This document shows positions 1 to 10,642 of a DNA stretch of 64,000 nt, piece by piece. Below the pieces are notes generated by a model. It worked only from the letters and a program-made list of their open reading frames with translations. It was not told the DNA's origin and did not search any database. The stretch is from assembly GCA_030765045.1 (NCBI GenBank), contig CM060967.1, positions 24,243,784-24,307,783 of the forward strand, in the 5' to 3' direction. Position numbers and translations under genes: made by a program. Source of the stretch: Tenodera sinensis. Taxonomy: Eukaryota > Arthropoda > Insecta > Mantodea > Mantidae. How positions within the stretch are numbered: the stretch's first letter is position 1; each line of letters starts with the position of its first letter.

Positions 1-843
1 GACATAGCTGGACCATTCCCAGTGTCCGATCGAGGCAACAAGTACCTGATGGTAGCTGTGGACTACTTCACCAAGTGGCCGGAGGTGTATGCCATCCCGA
101 ACCAAGAGGCGAAGACAATTACAGACTGCCTCGTGGAACAGCTATTTTGCCGTTTTGGGGTCCCGTTAGAGCTCCACAGCGACCAGGGCACCAATTTTGA
201 GTCCCACCTAATGAAGGAGGCATTAGAAAGCCTTGGGGTGAACAAGACCCGCACAACACCCCTACATCCACAGTCGGACGGCATGGTCGAGAGATACATC
301 AAGACCCTAGAGGAGCACCTGAGGAAGGTCGTGGCCAGCCATCAGAGAGACTGGGACCTCAAGGTACCACTGTTCTTGCTGGCCTACCGTTCGTCAACAC
401 ACGACACTACCGGGATGACACCAGCAAGCCTAATGTTCGGCCGAGAGCTACGCCTCCCTTGTGATCTGGCTTTTGGTAGCCCCCCGGAAGCGAAACGGCC
501 GGCAACCGAGTATGTGGAGAGTCTAGTAGACCATCTCCACGACATGCACGAGATGGCTCGTCAGAACATCCAGATGGCGAGCGACCGCATGAAGACCCGG
601 TACGACAGGCAAGTCAACAGCCGAGGATTCCAGCAAGGTGACATGGTCTGGTTGTACCGCCCTACCCGGACCAAGGGACGCTGCCCAAAACTTCAACAAC
701 CGTGGCAAGGACCGTACCGAGTGGTAAAGAGGATTAACGACGTAGTCTACCGCATCCAGAAGGTGCCCCGAGGGAAGATGTTAGTGGTACACCTGGATCG
801 TCTGGCCCGTTACGATGGTGCTGTTCGGGACGACCAGCCTTGA
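1..843 (+). CDS. Ty3/gypsy retrotransposon integrase, C-terminal part of pol (5' cut by window edge)
   Basis: The frame is open from the first base and ends at TGA 841-843. It is the integrase that inserts retrotransposon cDNA into host DNA. The catalytic triad is visible: the first Asp is window codon 1 (DIAGPFP), the second is in HSDQGTNF, and the Glu is in SDGMVERY, with exactly 35 residues between the second Asp and the Glu (DD35E). A GPY/F module (WQGPYRVV) follows near residue 235, and the protein ends shortly after LDRLARYDG with no chromodomain. No stop or frameshift is seen, so this copy looks young or was recently active. The rest of pol, gag and the 5' LTR lie to the left of the window. 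An internal Met at base 22 is not the true start. The reading and family are secure; the lineage within Ty3/gypsy is not resolved. Confidence 0.93.
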   Translation, partial: DIAGPFPVSDRGNKYLMVAVDYFTKWPEVYAIPNQEAKTITDCLVEQLFCRFGVPLELHSDQGTNFESHLMKEALESLGVNKTRTTPLHPQSDGMVERYIKTLEEHLRKVVASHQRDWDLKVPLFLLAYRSSTHDTTGMTPASLMFGRELRLPCDLAFGSPPEAKRPATEYVESLVDHLHDMHEMARQNIQMASDRMKTRYDRQVNSRGFQQGDMVWLYRPTRTKGRCPKLQQPWQGPYRVVKRINDVVYRIQKVPRGKMLVVHLDRLARYDGAVRDDQP

Positions 844-854
844 GGAGGGAGCAG
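842..854 (+). other. Polypurine tract before the 3' LTR
   Basis: The purine run GAGGAGGGA overlaps the integrase stop codon and directly precedes a TG start (855) of the presumed LTR. In LTR retrotransposons this tract primes plus-strand DNA synthesis. Its position and composition fit that role. Confidence 0.7.
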
Positions 855-1229
855 TGTCGCCCAGCGCATTATTGTCGGCGCTACCGCAAAGGAGTCGAAG
901 GAAAGAGACAGAGAATGGCCGCATTGTTGGGCGCTTGCCGAAAGAGAGAAAGTGATAGAGGCCTCTAGAAATGTCTGCTTTGTATTTCACCGAATAACTG
1001 AACTTTCCAGAATAGTGCTGGGGAGATATAAATAGCGGTAAAGTGTGAGAAGGGACAGTTCTTTGTGTTACGAATTCGGAGTCGTGCTGTTGGAGAATCG
1101 GTAAAGACTTTCTTGCTGTTGCAACGAGTGTACAAGTTACTGTTTACGGAAATAAAAGTGTTTCTTTATCTAGACTACATCTGTCTACTTTACTTTACAC
1201 CCACACCAAAAAGTTACAATACTATTACA
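855..1229 (+). repeat. 3' LTR of the Ty3/gypsy element
   Basis: The segment begins TGTCGCCC immediately after the polypurine tract. It contains a TATA box (TATAAAT, 1027-1033) and a polyadenylation signal (AATAAA, 1151-1156) in the U3-R-U5 order expected of an LTR. The left edge is well placed. The right edge is uncertain, anywhere from about 1197 to 1229, because the matching 5' LTR and target duplication lie outside the window. Confidence 0.75.
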
Positions 1230-1230
1230 A

Positions 1231-2470
1231 AGCGTGTAACATTCTTTGAGCTCCTGAGTTAAAACCTCTAACAGGCACACATTAGCATATTAAATTAAGG
1301 GTGGCAGTGACAACACTGTAGTTAATACTCTAAAAATGGATGAAACTAAGCAAGAAGTAAAATTAACATACCAAGAACTATATAGATAAGTTGCTGAAGA
1401 TATAATTTTGCAACTAGTCATCATTTTGATCAGAATCGCCTTTTATTATTCTAAATAACCGCCGGTTTAAAATATAAACACATTTCTTTACACAACACGT
1501 TTATGTACTATAATCGCTCCACCCTTAGATCCGCTCTTGCTGTAAACACAAGCTGTCAACAACCAACCCATGATACGCCGAAACCAAAGCACACCTCAAA
1601 ATATAGTACCTTAAATATCGACGATTATCTGAGAGTTTTGAAGATGTGCGATAACTCTGCTAAAGTGGACTTGAATGTAACGCAAAAGCAGCGGTATTCC
1701 TAAAACTCCCCAGTAAATATCGTTATGTTGCATCATAATTACGAGGCATGAGTGCGCGTGACGTTTTGTTTTTGTTATATGACACCAGCTTATCGCGGAG
1801 GGATACAAGGTCTGGATCTAAGGCTTGGATGGAGTATGATTTTTTGACAAGGAGATATAATTTCATTCTATTATTTCTTTCACTAATCGGCTGTAGAATT
1901 GGCACTTATCCTTTGAATCATATGGGTCCAACAATCTACAGACCTTTTGTTAAGGAATACACAACCTCTAGCGTTGCATCTTAGTTTACAGCGCTTTAAA
2001 ATACTTCCTAAATGTACTGGCATCTACCCTTCATTGTAGATTTTCGACACGATTCTTCATTTTATTCTTTACCTCAGTGCACTTAAACTGCTATTATGAA
2101 TCGCGAGAAGGCCGGGGTTATGAGAAGTATCACTCGTGGTGTTACCAAATGCATACCAGAAAAAGTGCAATTGTGTAGTATTTTATTTTACGAATTGTGA
2201 GAGACATTGATTTTACCAGCAAATTCTAACGGAAAAACATGCTCAGCTTCTTTTCAGCTGCCCAAAGCCTTAGGTGATTCGGGTTTAAATACATAACAGC
2301 ATGATTTAACTCAATCAGTTATTCAGACAAAAAGCCATAATATTCAATAGATAGATACCTTACTCTAATTTTTTCGTCATGAAGGGGTACTTCATGAATA
2401 ATATTAGGTTCTGAATCATAGGCCCAATTTTTTTCGAGTCCACACTTCACGCTATGTGAATATTTATTTT
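1231..2470. other. AT-rich sequence, no gene recognised
   Basis: Only short open frames occur, none over 80 codons and none with a recognisable motif. I see no inverted or direct repeat with clear ends. Confidence 0.5.
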
Positions 2471-2474
2471 GCCC

Positions 2475-2900
2475 CCTTTTTTAGAGAATTAACAACAGAC
2501 AGGGAACATGGTTTTGCCTTTTTTCAACAACACTCTGTTACAGCTTATACGCCCAATCTTTCGATAAGAACAATTGAAAGTGTGTTTCAGGACAGAATTA
2601 TTAGTAGGTAGAGTTTTGTGGGCCCCTCGGTACCCCGACCTAACCCCTTGCGATTTCTATATCTGGGGTAATTTAAAACAAAGTGTACTAGACAAACTCA
2701 TACACCCTGGAATAATTAGAAGAAAATATCCTCCAGGAAATTGCCAGCATTTCTGAATATGAACTACGGCGAGAGGTGCTACAAATTCATGCCTTTGTAT
2801 GATAGCGGCAGATAGCTACGGGCGCCGAGAATGCGAACAGGCAAAACACTGCGCAGTCGGTTCGAAATTTCTTTACTCTCTCGGTGGTTGAAAGTTATTA
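2475..2900 (+). pseudogene. mariner-like transposase C-terminal fossil
   Basis: Joining frames across small breaks gives a block reading FAFFQQHSVTAYT, then DRIISR, then WAPRYPDLTPCDFYIWGNLK. This matches the catalytic core of insect mariner-like transposases, whose usual motifs are QQDGATAHT, DRIISRGLWPPRSPDLTPCDFYLWG. The second catalytic Asp of the QQD motif reads His here, an in-frame TAG interrupts the block after DRIISR, and the frame shifts after NLK. The third Asp (in TPCDFY) is kept. The enzyme would cut and paste its own element; this copy cannot. Its N-terminal half and terminal repeats are not found. Confidence 0.8.
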
Positions 2901-3610
2901 AGATACCGTATGTTCCAGTTAAATGAGTTTGTTATGTTTAAATTACAGGGCAGTTAAAAGAAACCATGCTTGTTGACAAAATAAGTAAATGAATGTGTTA
3001 ATAACCGTATATTGCTAGTAAACAGCGCCCAGCACGTGATTGATAGCAAGAAACATTACACACAGTAGCTCAGGAGCCAAATTACAAACAAGTTTTGCTT
3101 ACATTATTCATGAAGAGGGAAATGTTTCAAAACTCAAGCTGCTTCAGGGAACGGAGAGGGGGAGGGGGATGGGGAGGGGATTACTTTGCGGGAGTTGATA
3201 TTCATCTTTTCTCTCTTCCCCACCCTGCCTGCCTGGCTGCGTTATCTATCAACATTGACTGTAGGTACACAAGGGAAGTTGCTGGTAACAAACCGAGTGA
3301 TGTAAGATAGTTATTAGGTAGTGAGTGAGTATTCCTGATGTTTTCATACTCCCGGAGTGCAAGGGTGCAGAGATGTTGCTCCGGATGTGGGCCCCTCGAC
3401 AAGAACAATAACTTGTACACGGGGTGGTCTTTATGCAAACTTCTCGGCTCTAAGCAAGACAACAGTTTCCCCGTTTCTGGAAGAACTCCTTGCCACTTGC
3501 CAAAAGAGTAATGTATAAAGTTAGTACTAGAAGGATAGGATAGATCCTCAGAAGCACTGTGCGGATTGGAACACACAAGAGTAAAGCATCTTTTATACAT
3601 CTTAATAAAA
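2901..3610. other. Unassigned unique-looking sequence with a purine-rich tract
   Basis: A G-rich tract (about 3150-3180) is followed by a more GC-balanced stretch that is open for 132 codons on the minus strand (3202-3600). The peptide shows no motif I recognise, and no splice signals frame it convincingly. It is left as non-coding. Confidence 0.4.
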
Positions 3611-3614
3611 CTCA

Positions 3615-3671
3615 GTGTATGCTTTTTTGAGTGCCTTTAAGGACTCCCTGAATCCAAAATACGCAATTCTA
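3615..3671 (+). repeat. Left remnant of a forward family-A copy, split by a family-B transposon
   Basis: The text around CCCTGAATCCAAAA matches the stretch before the GCATTTTTAGAAAAAGG block in other family-A copies. The match breaks at TA 3670-3671 and resumes at TA 5199-5200 on the far side of the transposon. The first part of the copy is degraded. Confidence 0.6.
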
Positions 3672-5198
3672 TATAACGTTCCACTCTTAGATGACAGTAT
3701 GGAGTTAAATGGGACATCTCTGTCTCTATCTAGCGCATACAAGTTGCCATTAGCCGCGTCCTTTTCTAACCTCGCGCTGTTGCCAGATTCCTAATAGCAT
3801 GGTATAAATATTCATTTGTTATAAATTTCAGATTTGAACACATCCTATGCAGATATTTTTTTCTCTATCAGGCTATATCCTTTTCAGAGTCATTATACAT
3901 TTCTATAGGCCCAAATTTCTTCAGAAAACGTTTTTTTCAATAGAAGTCCGATATTTGCTGTTACTATACTCATCACGCGCTAACTAACAAACTAACTGCT
4001 AGAATGCGTCTATATTGTTTGCTTAGCTAGAGTAAACCATAGTGCTACTACCTGCCTACTTTGAATTCTCTATGTTTACTCAGTTAAGTGTTACAATTTT
4101 TTTAAATTTAATGTTTTCGGAAAATTTTATACCTGTGCACTGCAAAAGTTACGCAGTGTGAAACTTTTTTCTTATTGAGTTTACACCAGGGAACCAGCGA
4201 GAACAAATGTTGAGGAAGGTTGGAGAAAGTTTTTAAAATAAACCAAAAGGCAGTAACCTCTTTCTTTTAATAAGTAAGGCAAACAAAAGGTATTCATCTA
4301 TTCAGCGTATTCTCGCGCCAGGCCTGACACGGAAGATAGTATAAGGAGCAGCACTAACATTAGTTCGAAAGAAGCCGTGTGTGTAACTGTGAGCTGTTAT
4401 TGCGTTATTTAATATTTTTGTAAATATTTGTAGTTATGGAGGGGGAAGCTAGGAAGAGACGATATGTTGGTAAATTAAGAAGTAAGGAACGCCAAATAAT
4501 TATGAATGTGTTAGATTATTTTTGAAGCAAAATACGTGTAAGTAAGGCAGTAAAAGAAACAGCTAAGACTATCGGGTGTTCAGAAGCAGTAGTGTGTATG
4601 ATTAAAAAGGAACTAATGAAAGGACCTCTAAGAAGGCCATTGAAAAAGAAAGCAAAAAGGGCGGGACTACACAAAACGCTAGGTTAACGCAATATGACTG
4701 AATAGTGCAAGGTGGAGTGCGGCGAATTGTTCATTCTTTACTGTTTGCAAATATTCCACCCACGCTGAATATAATTTTGTCATGGTTCAACAGTGATGAG
4801 ACCCTACGAAATTTCTCAAGGGCCACTCTTAGTCGGTTCTTACATGATTTAGGGTTCGAATATGAAAGAAGGGGTAACAAGTGCATATTAATAGAAAGAG
4901 ACGATATCGATATCATCAGATGGCGACATAAATATCTAAAAGACGTAAAAACGTTTAGGAACCAGGGGTAATCAATTGTTTATACAGACGGGTCATTTGT
5001 AAATTTAGGTCATACAGTAACAAAGGCATGGAGGGATACCAAAGTTAAAAGTGCCCATCGCGTCAAGCAGCAATTGAAGGACTAAGTACAGGACTCTGCC
5101 ACCTCAGGATCGTGCACGGAGAAAGATTCGCAACTAGTACATGTTGCAACACTGCGCTCCATTTAACGTGTACTGTCTTCTAAGGGTGGAATGCGCTT
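3672..5198 (+). mobile_element. Family-B IS630/Tc1/mariner-type element, copy 1, catalytically dead
   Basis: The ends are imperfect inverted repeats (TATAACGTTCCACTCTTAG on the left; reverse of the right end AAGCGCATTCCACCCTTAG), extending to GTTAAATGG. TA dinucleotides at 3670-3671 and 5199-5200 form the target duplication typical of this superfamily. The copy is 1527 bp and homologous along its length to 12602-14049 and 36062-37562. It sits inside a family-A repeat: GAAAAAGA continues the interrupted repeat on the right. Confidence 0.88.
4436..5184 (+). pseudogene. Broken family-B transposase fragment (DNA-binding half)
   Basis: The start reads MEGEARKRRYVGKLRSK, as in the intact-frame copy at 13366. 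An in-frame TGA sits at codon 30 (4523-4525), a scrambled segment follows near 4665-4700, and further shifts occur. An internal frame reopens from about 4717 to 4971 with ERDDIDIIRWRHKYLKDVK. The N-terminal half of these transposases carries helix-turn-helix DNA-binding domains. The TDGSF stretch at about 4987 corresponds to the start of the DDE domain, but nothing of the catalytic domain beyond it is present. Non-functional. Confidence 0.85.
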
Positions 5199-5207
5199 TA
5201 GAAAAAG

Positions 5208-5262
<55 letters not shown>

Positions 5263-5650
5263 TGTGCGTCAGTCTGTGGACAGCATAACTCGAAAAGTCG
5301 GTTAAAAACCAAGCTGGTATTTCAGTTTAATGTCTTTCAAGGATGCCACACGAAGGTTTTGAAGAAAATAGCTCCACCCTAAACTACCATTTACGTGGAA
5401 AATTTATCGAAAATTTTGATTTTCTTAAAAATCAAATGGATCTAACGATTTTGATTAAAACGTCATATGTTTAAGATAGCTGTATAACAAATGAAACGTA
5501 TATTTTGAATTCTCTGGCTATAGCCTAAGTAGTCCTGTTTAGTCTGGATGACTTTTGAATAACTCGTAAACCGCAAGAGATAGACAAAATCTTAGTATAC
5601 AAAAATGTAGATCTTTGGTGTGTTAGTTTTGTTTACTCTTCGTTTAACAG
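5199..5650 (+). repeat. Right remnant of the same forward family-A copy
   Basis: Starting at the TA duplication, the sequence follows the family-A order: GAAAAAGG-like block, GT run, CAGTCTGTGGACAGCATAAC, the GTCGGTTAAAAACC block, then GAAAATTTTGATTTTCTT and TGGCTATAGCC. Similarity fades after about 5650, so the 3' third is lost or very diverged. Confidence 0.8.
5209..5254. repeat. (GT)n microsatellite inside a family-A copy
   Basis: A near-pure GT run of about 23 units lies where other family-A copies have only CCGTGTGTGTGTCTGTG. It therefore grew from a short seed within the element. Confidence 0.95.
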
Positions 5651-6589
5651 TTTTCTCACAAATCAATTATATGGTTTACAATCTGATGTTTTGCTATAGT
5701 TGTGCTCTGCCGCAAAATGAATGTCTGTGAGATGGACTACCCGTTTTATTTCACTCTTCACCCGTGACCTCCTGGCCTAGGTATTGTGAGGTCATTGACC
5801 TTCAAGAGAACATACTCAGTTCCGTTACAGCATTCCTTCCGTCCGTTTTGCGTTGTTTTCTGTGGCGCGCCTACTTGAACTTATTAACCAACCTGAAAAC
5901 ATACTACAACATACTATTCTAATAGGTAAAATTATAATTCTGCAAATAAAGGAAATATTGTAATATTGTTAATTACACTGTTCTCAACTGCCAGTACAAA
6001 TATCTGCACTAGTGTGTAACAACCTGTACCTGCAATGGTGCGTGTTTTGCCGGCTTGCCTTCAAGGAGCTTCCATTCTCCTAGCTCTGTGTTGCCGTAAA
6101 GTCCAACTATACGCAACACACAGTGATGAAAGTAGAAGATCGACACGTACTGACATCCCTATTCTAGTAGAAGGGCCAGTAAACTGCTCCACAATTAATA
6201 CATTTATGATAACTTTTATCAGTGATATTATTTGTACTTTTTTTATTGTACTATAGTTTATTTATGCGTCGAAATCCAATGCAGCATTGCCTTTAACGGT
6301 GCAACAATAGATCATAGATAACCGGTTCTTAAGTTTCGAGAACATTGCTACTCAAGTGACCACCCAGTAGATTTATTGGCATGTAAAGGAACTCCTTCGG
6401 GACGAAATTCTCGCACACTGGTGACGCTGATGTGATCCTGGCAATTGACAGTGTCATTAAACAATAAAAATAATTAAATTTTCTAGTGAGTAGAATTAAA
6501 ACCCAGAAAAAGAGTTGGTTACGCTGGCAGAGGATGGGGCTACTATTTGCATTTCCATATGGGCAACATATTATGCACGTCATTGCACA
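5651..6589. other. AT-rich sequence, no gene recognised
   Basis: Short open frames only. I find no inverted ends and no family-A block. Confidence 0.45.
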
Positions 6590-6700
6590 GGAACCAAGGG
6601 AGACAGCGGTGACGTGTGAAGCCTGTCTGAGGTTCCAGGTTCAACTCCCATCGGGTCATCCTGGTAATGCATTTTTGTAGTGCCCCGTGTTGGAAGGCAA
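6590..6700 (+). repeat. Probable tRNA-derived SINE head, degraded
   Basis: A B-box-like GGTTCAACTCC at about 6637-6650, preceded by a tRNA-like half, suggests a SINE with a pol III promoter. No good A box or tail is seen. Confidence 0.4.
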
Positions 6701-8090
6701 AGGGCGCGGTTGTCAATTCTGTCACGAATTTTATGTTCATAATTTCCTTTGATTTATTTCACCACATCCATTCCAGGGTTTTAGTACCAATTAGCGGCGG
6801 TTGGTGTGTTGCGACAGGTTGGTAAAATTTTGGTCCTGCCATTTGAAGGATCCCTGAAACGTGACTCGTCCTAACGGAATCTCCGGGTTGCGAGTGGCTT
6901 AAGCAGATCTAAATGCCACCATGTTGGAATCTTTAGAGAATCCGCCCTTGCTAACGCACATCGCCGTCAGATAGGCTCCACTGCAGAAATCCACTTCATC
7001 CTTTCCTCCCAGGGGTCACTTTGGAAGCACAAAGGGCCTACTATGGCCTACTTTCGGTGCTGTGCTCCAGTTACTGGAGGCCCCTTTCGTCTCCTACTCC
7101 TAACTCAGCGCAGGATAAGATAAGAAGGAGAGAAAGGCAATGGAGTGCTAAAGGGGCAGAGAATGGGAGATAGAGAGGGAGAACTAAAGAAGCTTTGCAG
7201 TAAACACGACAGTGACATGGCAACTACAGTGAACTAGTGGAGCTATAAAAGCACAATGTTTTTCTGTGTTTAAAAATCTGATACAGAAATTTCGCCACGA
7301 AAATAGTTTTCGGCCTGAATTATACAACGAATTTAATAAACAACATTCTGGAAAAATTAAATTAACCCATTTCTACAAGGACAATTGATTACATTTGGAC
7401 TACCATCATGCAATTAATCGGTGTTACGTACATGGGGTATTCCTGTGACTCGGAGAGTAAAACTTCACAAATTTAACATATGTTTAGAAATATGGCCAAT
7501 GGTGACTCCCTTAAACATCTTTTATGTGTATAATTTCTTATTAAAGTGCCCATTTTATGGGTAGCCTTTTAAATGTTTTTGGAAGAGGTAAAAAAAGATA
7601 GTGTATTTATTTAGGAGAGGCTGGTGTAATCACGCCATAACACAACTTCTCGTGCTTTGGCGCCATTAGTCGCTTAGTGGCGCCGCCGCCGTCACTGGCA
7701 ATTATTATCATCTGTTATGATCTCACGTTCCCTCCCCCGCATTAATGTGCCAGGTTCGATACCTGCCGTGCGCAAGTAGGGTTAGAAGCCAAGTGGCATT
7801 TTCAACCGCCCTCCATACTCTCACCAGCAATACTCAAATGAAACGTTACGTATATATCTCAGCAGACAAAGCTACAATGTTTTTTCTTTTGTGTTCTACT
7901 TAAAAGAATCAAAAATTATTTTAGAAAATTAAATTGAGTTGTATTTCTGAACGCTATTTAACTGCTATGATACTGGAGACCTATTTTTGGCGCAAAAGAC
8001 CACGTAGTAAAAAATCCATCACCGTCCGCCGTTGTTTGGACCTGTGACCTTGGGAACTATAGGCTAATATAGCTATGTCCAAATTTGCCG
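6701..8090. other. Unassigned AT-rich sequence with one more weak tRNA-like spot
   Basis: Near 7752 the text AGGTTCGATACCTG resembles a tRNA B box, perhaps a very old SINE. A stretch near 8100-8165 resembles the block at 17225-17300 that is shared with 54 kb. Nothing coding is recognised. Confidence 0.4.
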
Positions 8091-8174
8091 AAAGAGGTTT
8101 TCCTCCTTCCATATAAGCGGACTTCACTGTTCTTTAACACTCAGACGTGCATTATGTTGTCAAATGGCACTTCC

Positions 8175-8194
8175 GTCTCTCTCTCTGTCTCTTG

Positions 8195-8244
<50 letters not shown>

Positions 8245-8278
8245 AACGCACGCACGCACGCGCACACGCACACACACA
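8175..8278. repeat. (CT)n-(CA)n compound microsatellite
   Basis: A CT-rich run passes into about 20 CA units, then into imperfect CACG/CACACA repeats. The open frames across it are repeat artefacts. Confidence 0.95.
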
Positions 8279-8346
8279 GTGGGCACTCCAGATTAAGCGT
8301 CCCACTCGTACATGTTTGCTGGGCACTCCAAGCTATGCGTCCCAGC
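8277..8346. repeat. Two tandem hairpin units, G[T/C]GGGCACTCC...GCGTCCCA[C/G]
   Basis: Two units about 39 bp apart each pair their ends: GTGGG with CCCAC in the first and CTGGG with CCCAG in the second, a compensating change. A third unit in reverse orientation lies at about 9671-9702 in the 3' region of the neighbouring LINE, also next to CA/GT-rich DNA. Confidence 0.7.
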
Positions 8347-8504
8347 ACATTAAAACACCCAATATTTACACTTCACTATATACACTTCCGCTGTTTTCCT
8401 GAGCGGGCAGGTTGCAGCTCCTGACTGGTTCCCTTGGGTGCAGGCCTCTGAGGCAGCATGTGTGTGGTCTGGGGTCTGTGGTTGCATGGGTGCACATCAG
8501 TCGG

Positions 8505-9529
8505 TGAGCCGAGCGACACATTCCACTGAACTACAGCTCCTCAGACTAACTGATGACGTAACAGAGCAATTTAACAGTGGGGCTTCAACGTTGGCGCTAT
8601 TTCTGGAAGCCGCATTTGACCGGTGCTGGCACAGTGGCCTCATTTACAAACTGCACCACAATTTCCCGGCTCTTCAAAATTATCTATACTTGCTCCACAA
8701 TTTTCTAGAAAAACGGCAGTTTTACGTCCAAGTGGGCCGCTCCTCCTCACGGGAGCGAGTGATGCGGGCTGGCGTCCCACAAGGGGCAATCATGTCCCCT
8801 TTTCTGTACATATTATTCACTAATGACTTCCCAGTGGACGCCAGATGCAAGGTCGCCATGTATGCTGACGACACTGCAATATACAACCACCATAGAAATC
8901 CACGTTTCGGCCTTGCAGAAAGGCAACGTTATGTTAACAACTTCCTCTCATGGCAACATGACTGGAAAATCAAAATTAACCCCGGCAAATGCCAGCTAAT
9001 TCATTTCTCTAAGCGGCGTCATACTTTGGCAAAGGACCTAAATGTCGGTGGTCAAATATTGCACTGCCGTCAGAAGGTTAAATACTTAGGTGTCACCTTG
9101 GACCGCACAATGTGTTGGTCCACCCACATAAAAAACAGCGCCAATAAAGGCAGACAGCGGCTAAAGTTGTGCGCCCCCATCTTCCGCAGTAAACAGTTGC
9201 GACTGAAGTCAAAACTGATACTATATAGGTCATTTATTCTCTCGGTGGTCCTCTATGCATGTGTGGCCTGGGCTAATGCCTCCAAAACCGCCCTGAAACA
9301 ACTCCAAACCCTCCAAAACCTCTCCTTCAGAAAAATCCTGTCTGCTCCACTCCTCACCAGTACCCAAACACTACACCTTGAAACCCGGATCCCGTTCATC
9401 CCGGAGGCAATTGAAAAACGAGCAACGGCTGCATGGACGCGCATTAGAAAACACGAAAACGACGTGATCGCCAACATTGGCAAAGGCGAGCCGAAGCACC
9501 GCAAGCATAATAGGATCAAAATGTTCTAG
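8505..9529 (+). pseudogene. LINE reverse transcriptase C-terminal part, motif-A Asp lost
   Basis: The frame is open to TAG at 9527-9529. It shows HSTELQLLRLTD, motif A as ALFLEAAFDRCWH, motif B as GVPQGAIMSPFLYILFTND, the catalytic AMYADDTAIY, then VKYLGVTLDR and a thumb region ending RKHNRIKMF. In active relatives motif A reads LDxEKAFD; here the catalytic Asp position is Phe, so the enzyme should be dead even though the frame is open. The open frame extends upstream to 8438, but the first ~22 residues do not resemble RT and belong to flanking DNA. Reverse transcriptase would copy LINE RNA into the genome. Confidence 0.85.
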
Positions 9530-10007
9530 AAGCGGCTCGGCTCGCCGACTACTGCGCGTCCACGCAACCTCGTTCCTAGGCCACATACATGTTCCGGCAG
9601 AGGCCCTCACCTCGAAAAATATTCAGGAGCTGCCACCGTGGGACAGTGCACATAGAGTAAATAGTGCAGTGCGCTGGGACGCATATCTCTGGTGTGCCCA
9701 GTGAAGATGTGTGTATTTGTGTGAGAGTGTGCGTGGGTGAATGCGTGCGTGAATGTGTCTGTAATTAATTTGTATGTACATATGTATATATAACACAAAG
9801 ACGAAACAGAACTTAAAAAGGCAAAAGAAAACTATTCTCGGTGACTTACAGATGGTCACCGTATGGGTTTTTTGTAGACACCGAAAAAAGTGTATATATA
9901 AACAAAGCCAAATGTAAAAAAATGTTAAATATAGCCTATAAGCCGGGCCCATTGTACCGGCACCAGGCCAACACTTTTCTAATAAATAACTTGAAACTTG
10001 AAACTAA
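8505..10007 (+). mobile_element. 5'-truncated jockey-like non-LTR retrotransposon (LINE)
   Basis: The element starts inside the reverse transcriptase and runs through a 3' untranslated region to AATAAATAAC and a short tail of TTGAAAC repeats (about 9979-10007), a common LINE ending. Most of ORF2 and all of ORF1 are missing, as expected after incomplete reverse transcription. The left edge is estimated from where RT similarity begins. Confidence 0.82.
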
Positions 10008-10049
10008 CGGTCATTTCTTCCACTACTTCTCTGCTTCCACATTCAAACT

Positions 10050-10200
10050 CTGACCAGTGCAGACGGAGGATCGTGTTACCCTGTTGATGCCAAGCACAGT
10101 ACTTGGCGAAACGTTGGTATCTACCATGCCTTCTAGACCACGGCCTACAAGCCCGGAAGAACTAAACATTTCGAACATTTTGAACTCCTCCTGGGGCTAC
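10050..10200 (+). repeat. Possible Penelope-like element fragment with hammerhead-like core
   Basis: CTGTTGA at 10081-10087 is followed by a perfect 6-bp stem (GCCAAG 10089-10094 with CTTGGC 10102-10107) and GAAA at 10108-10111. This is the layout of a hammerhead ribozyme core (CUGANGA, stem II, GAAA) with one core change (A to T). The following text up to CGGCCTACAAGCCCGGAAG resembles sequence I associate from memory with insect Penelope-like element ends. The family call is an inference. Confidence 0.45.
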
Positions 10201-10347
10201 ACGGGTAATCAGTGTACATTAACAAAAAACACTATATACACGCGCGCTAACTTTTCTCCAACAAAATGTGAACTGCGCTCTCACGAAGCACAGCTCGCTC
10301 TCCGAAAAGATGAATTGTCATCCTTTCTTAATTTATTATCTCGTTAC

Positions 10348-10476
10348 CGAGTCAGATAGCTCAGACGGTATCGTTTGTGTCCCGTATTTGGGAGGTTCCC
10401 AGCTTAAATTCCGTGGGCCGACAATCTGATATGAGATTTTTTGTGGTTTTCCTCAGTCAAGTTAAATACTGAATTG
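10348..10476 (+). repeat. tRNA-derived SINE
   Basis: CAGATAGCTCAGACGGTA resembles a pol III A box, with a tRNA-like half and a degraded B box (GGTTCCCAGCTTAAATTCC). A shared-looking central part CGTGGGCCGACAATCTGATATGAG follows. It abuts a family-C repeat. Confidence 0.5.
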
Positions 10477-10477
10477 G

Positions 10478-10642
10478 ATATGTAACACCAAGGCCTAAAG
10501 TTCCACCTTAAGTCTAAAACAATAGTTAAAATGAAAAGTAGATGGTAATACTGAACGCTGTGCCATCTATATATAGATAATGAAAGCAGATAGATTGGAT
10601 GGCACCCTAATGCCATCTGTTAGTCAGAGGCGGAAGTACACA
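10478..10642 (+). repeat. Family-C short interspersed repeat, copy 1
   Basis: The stretch from AAAGTTCCACCTTAAG to GCCATCTG...CAGAGGCGGAAG is matched in order at 15750-15900 (reverse) and 53785-53965 (forward). Shared landmarks are CTGTGCCATCTAT, GGCACCCTAATGCCATCTG and the AGAGGCGGA end. No coding capacity. Confidence 0.75.

Noticed and set aside
3202..3600. 132-codon open frame on the minus strand
   Set aside because: No recognisable motif, no splice signals in place and low-complexity edges; could be chance.
8085..8424. Thr-His and Val-Cys repeat proteins
   Set aside because: Frames across CA/GT microsatellites; the same applies at 5.2, 29.2, 35.7, 39.8 and 48.5 kb.
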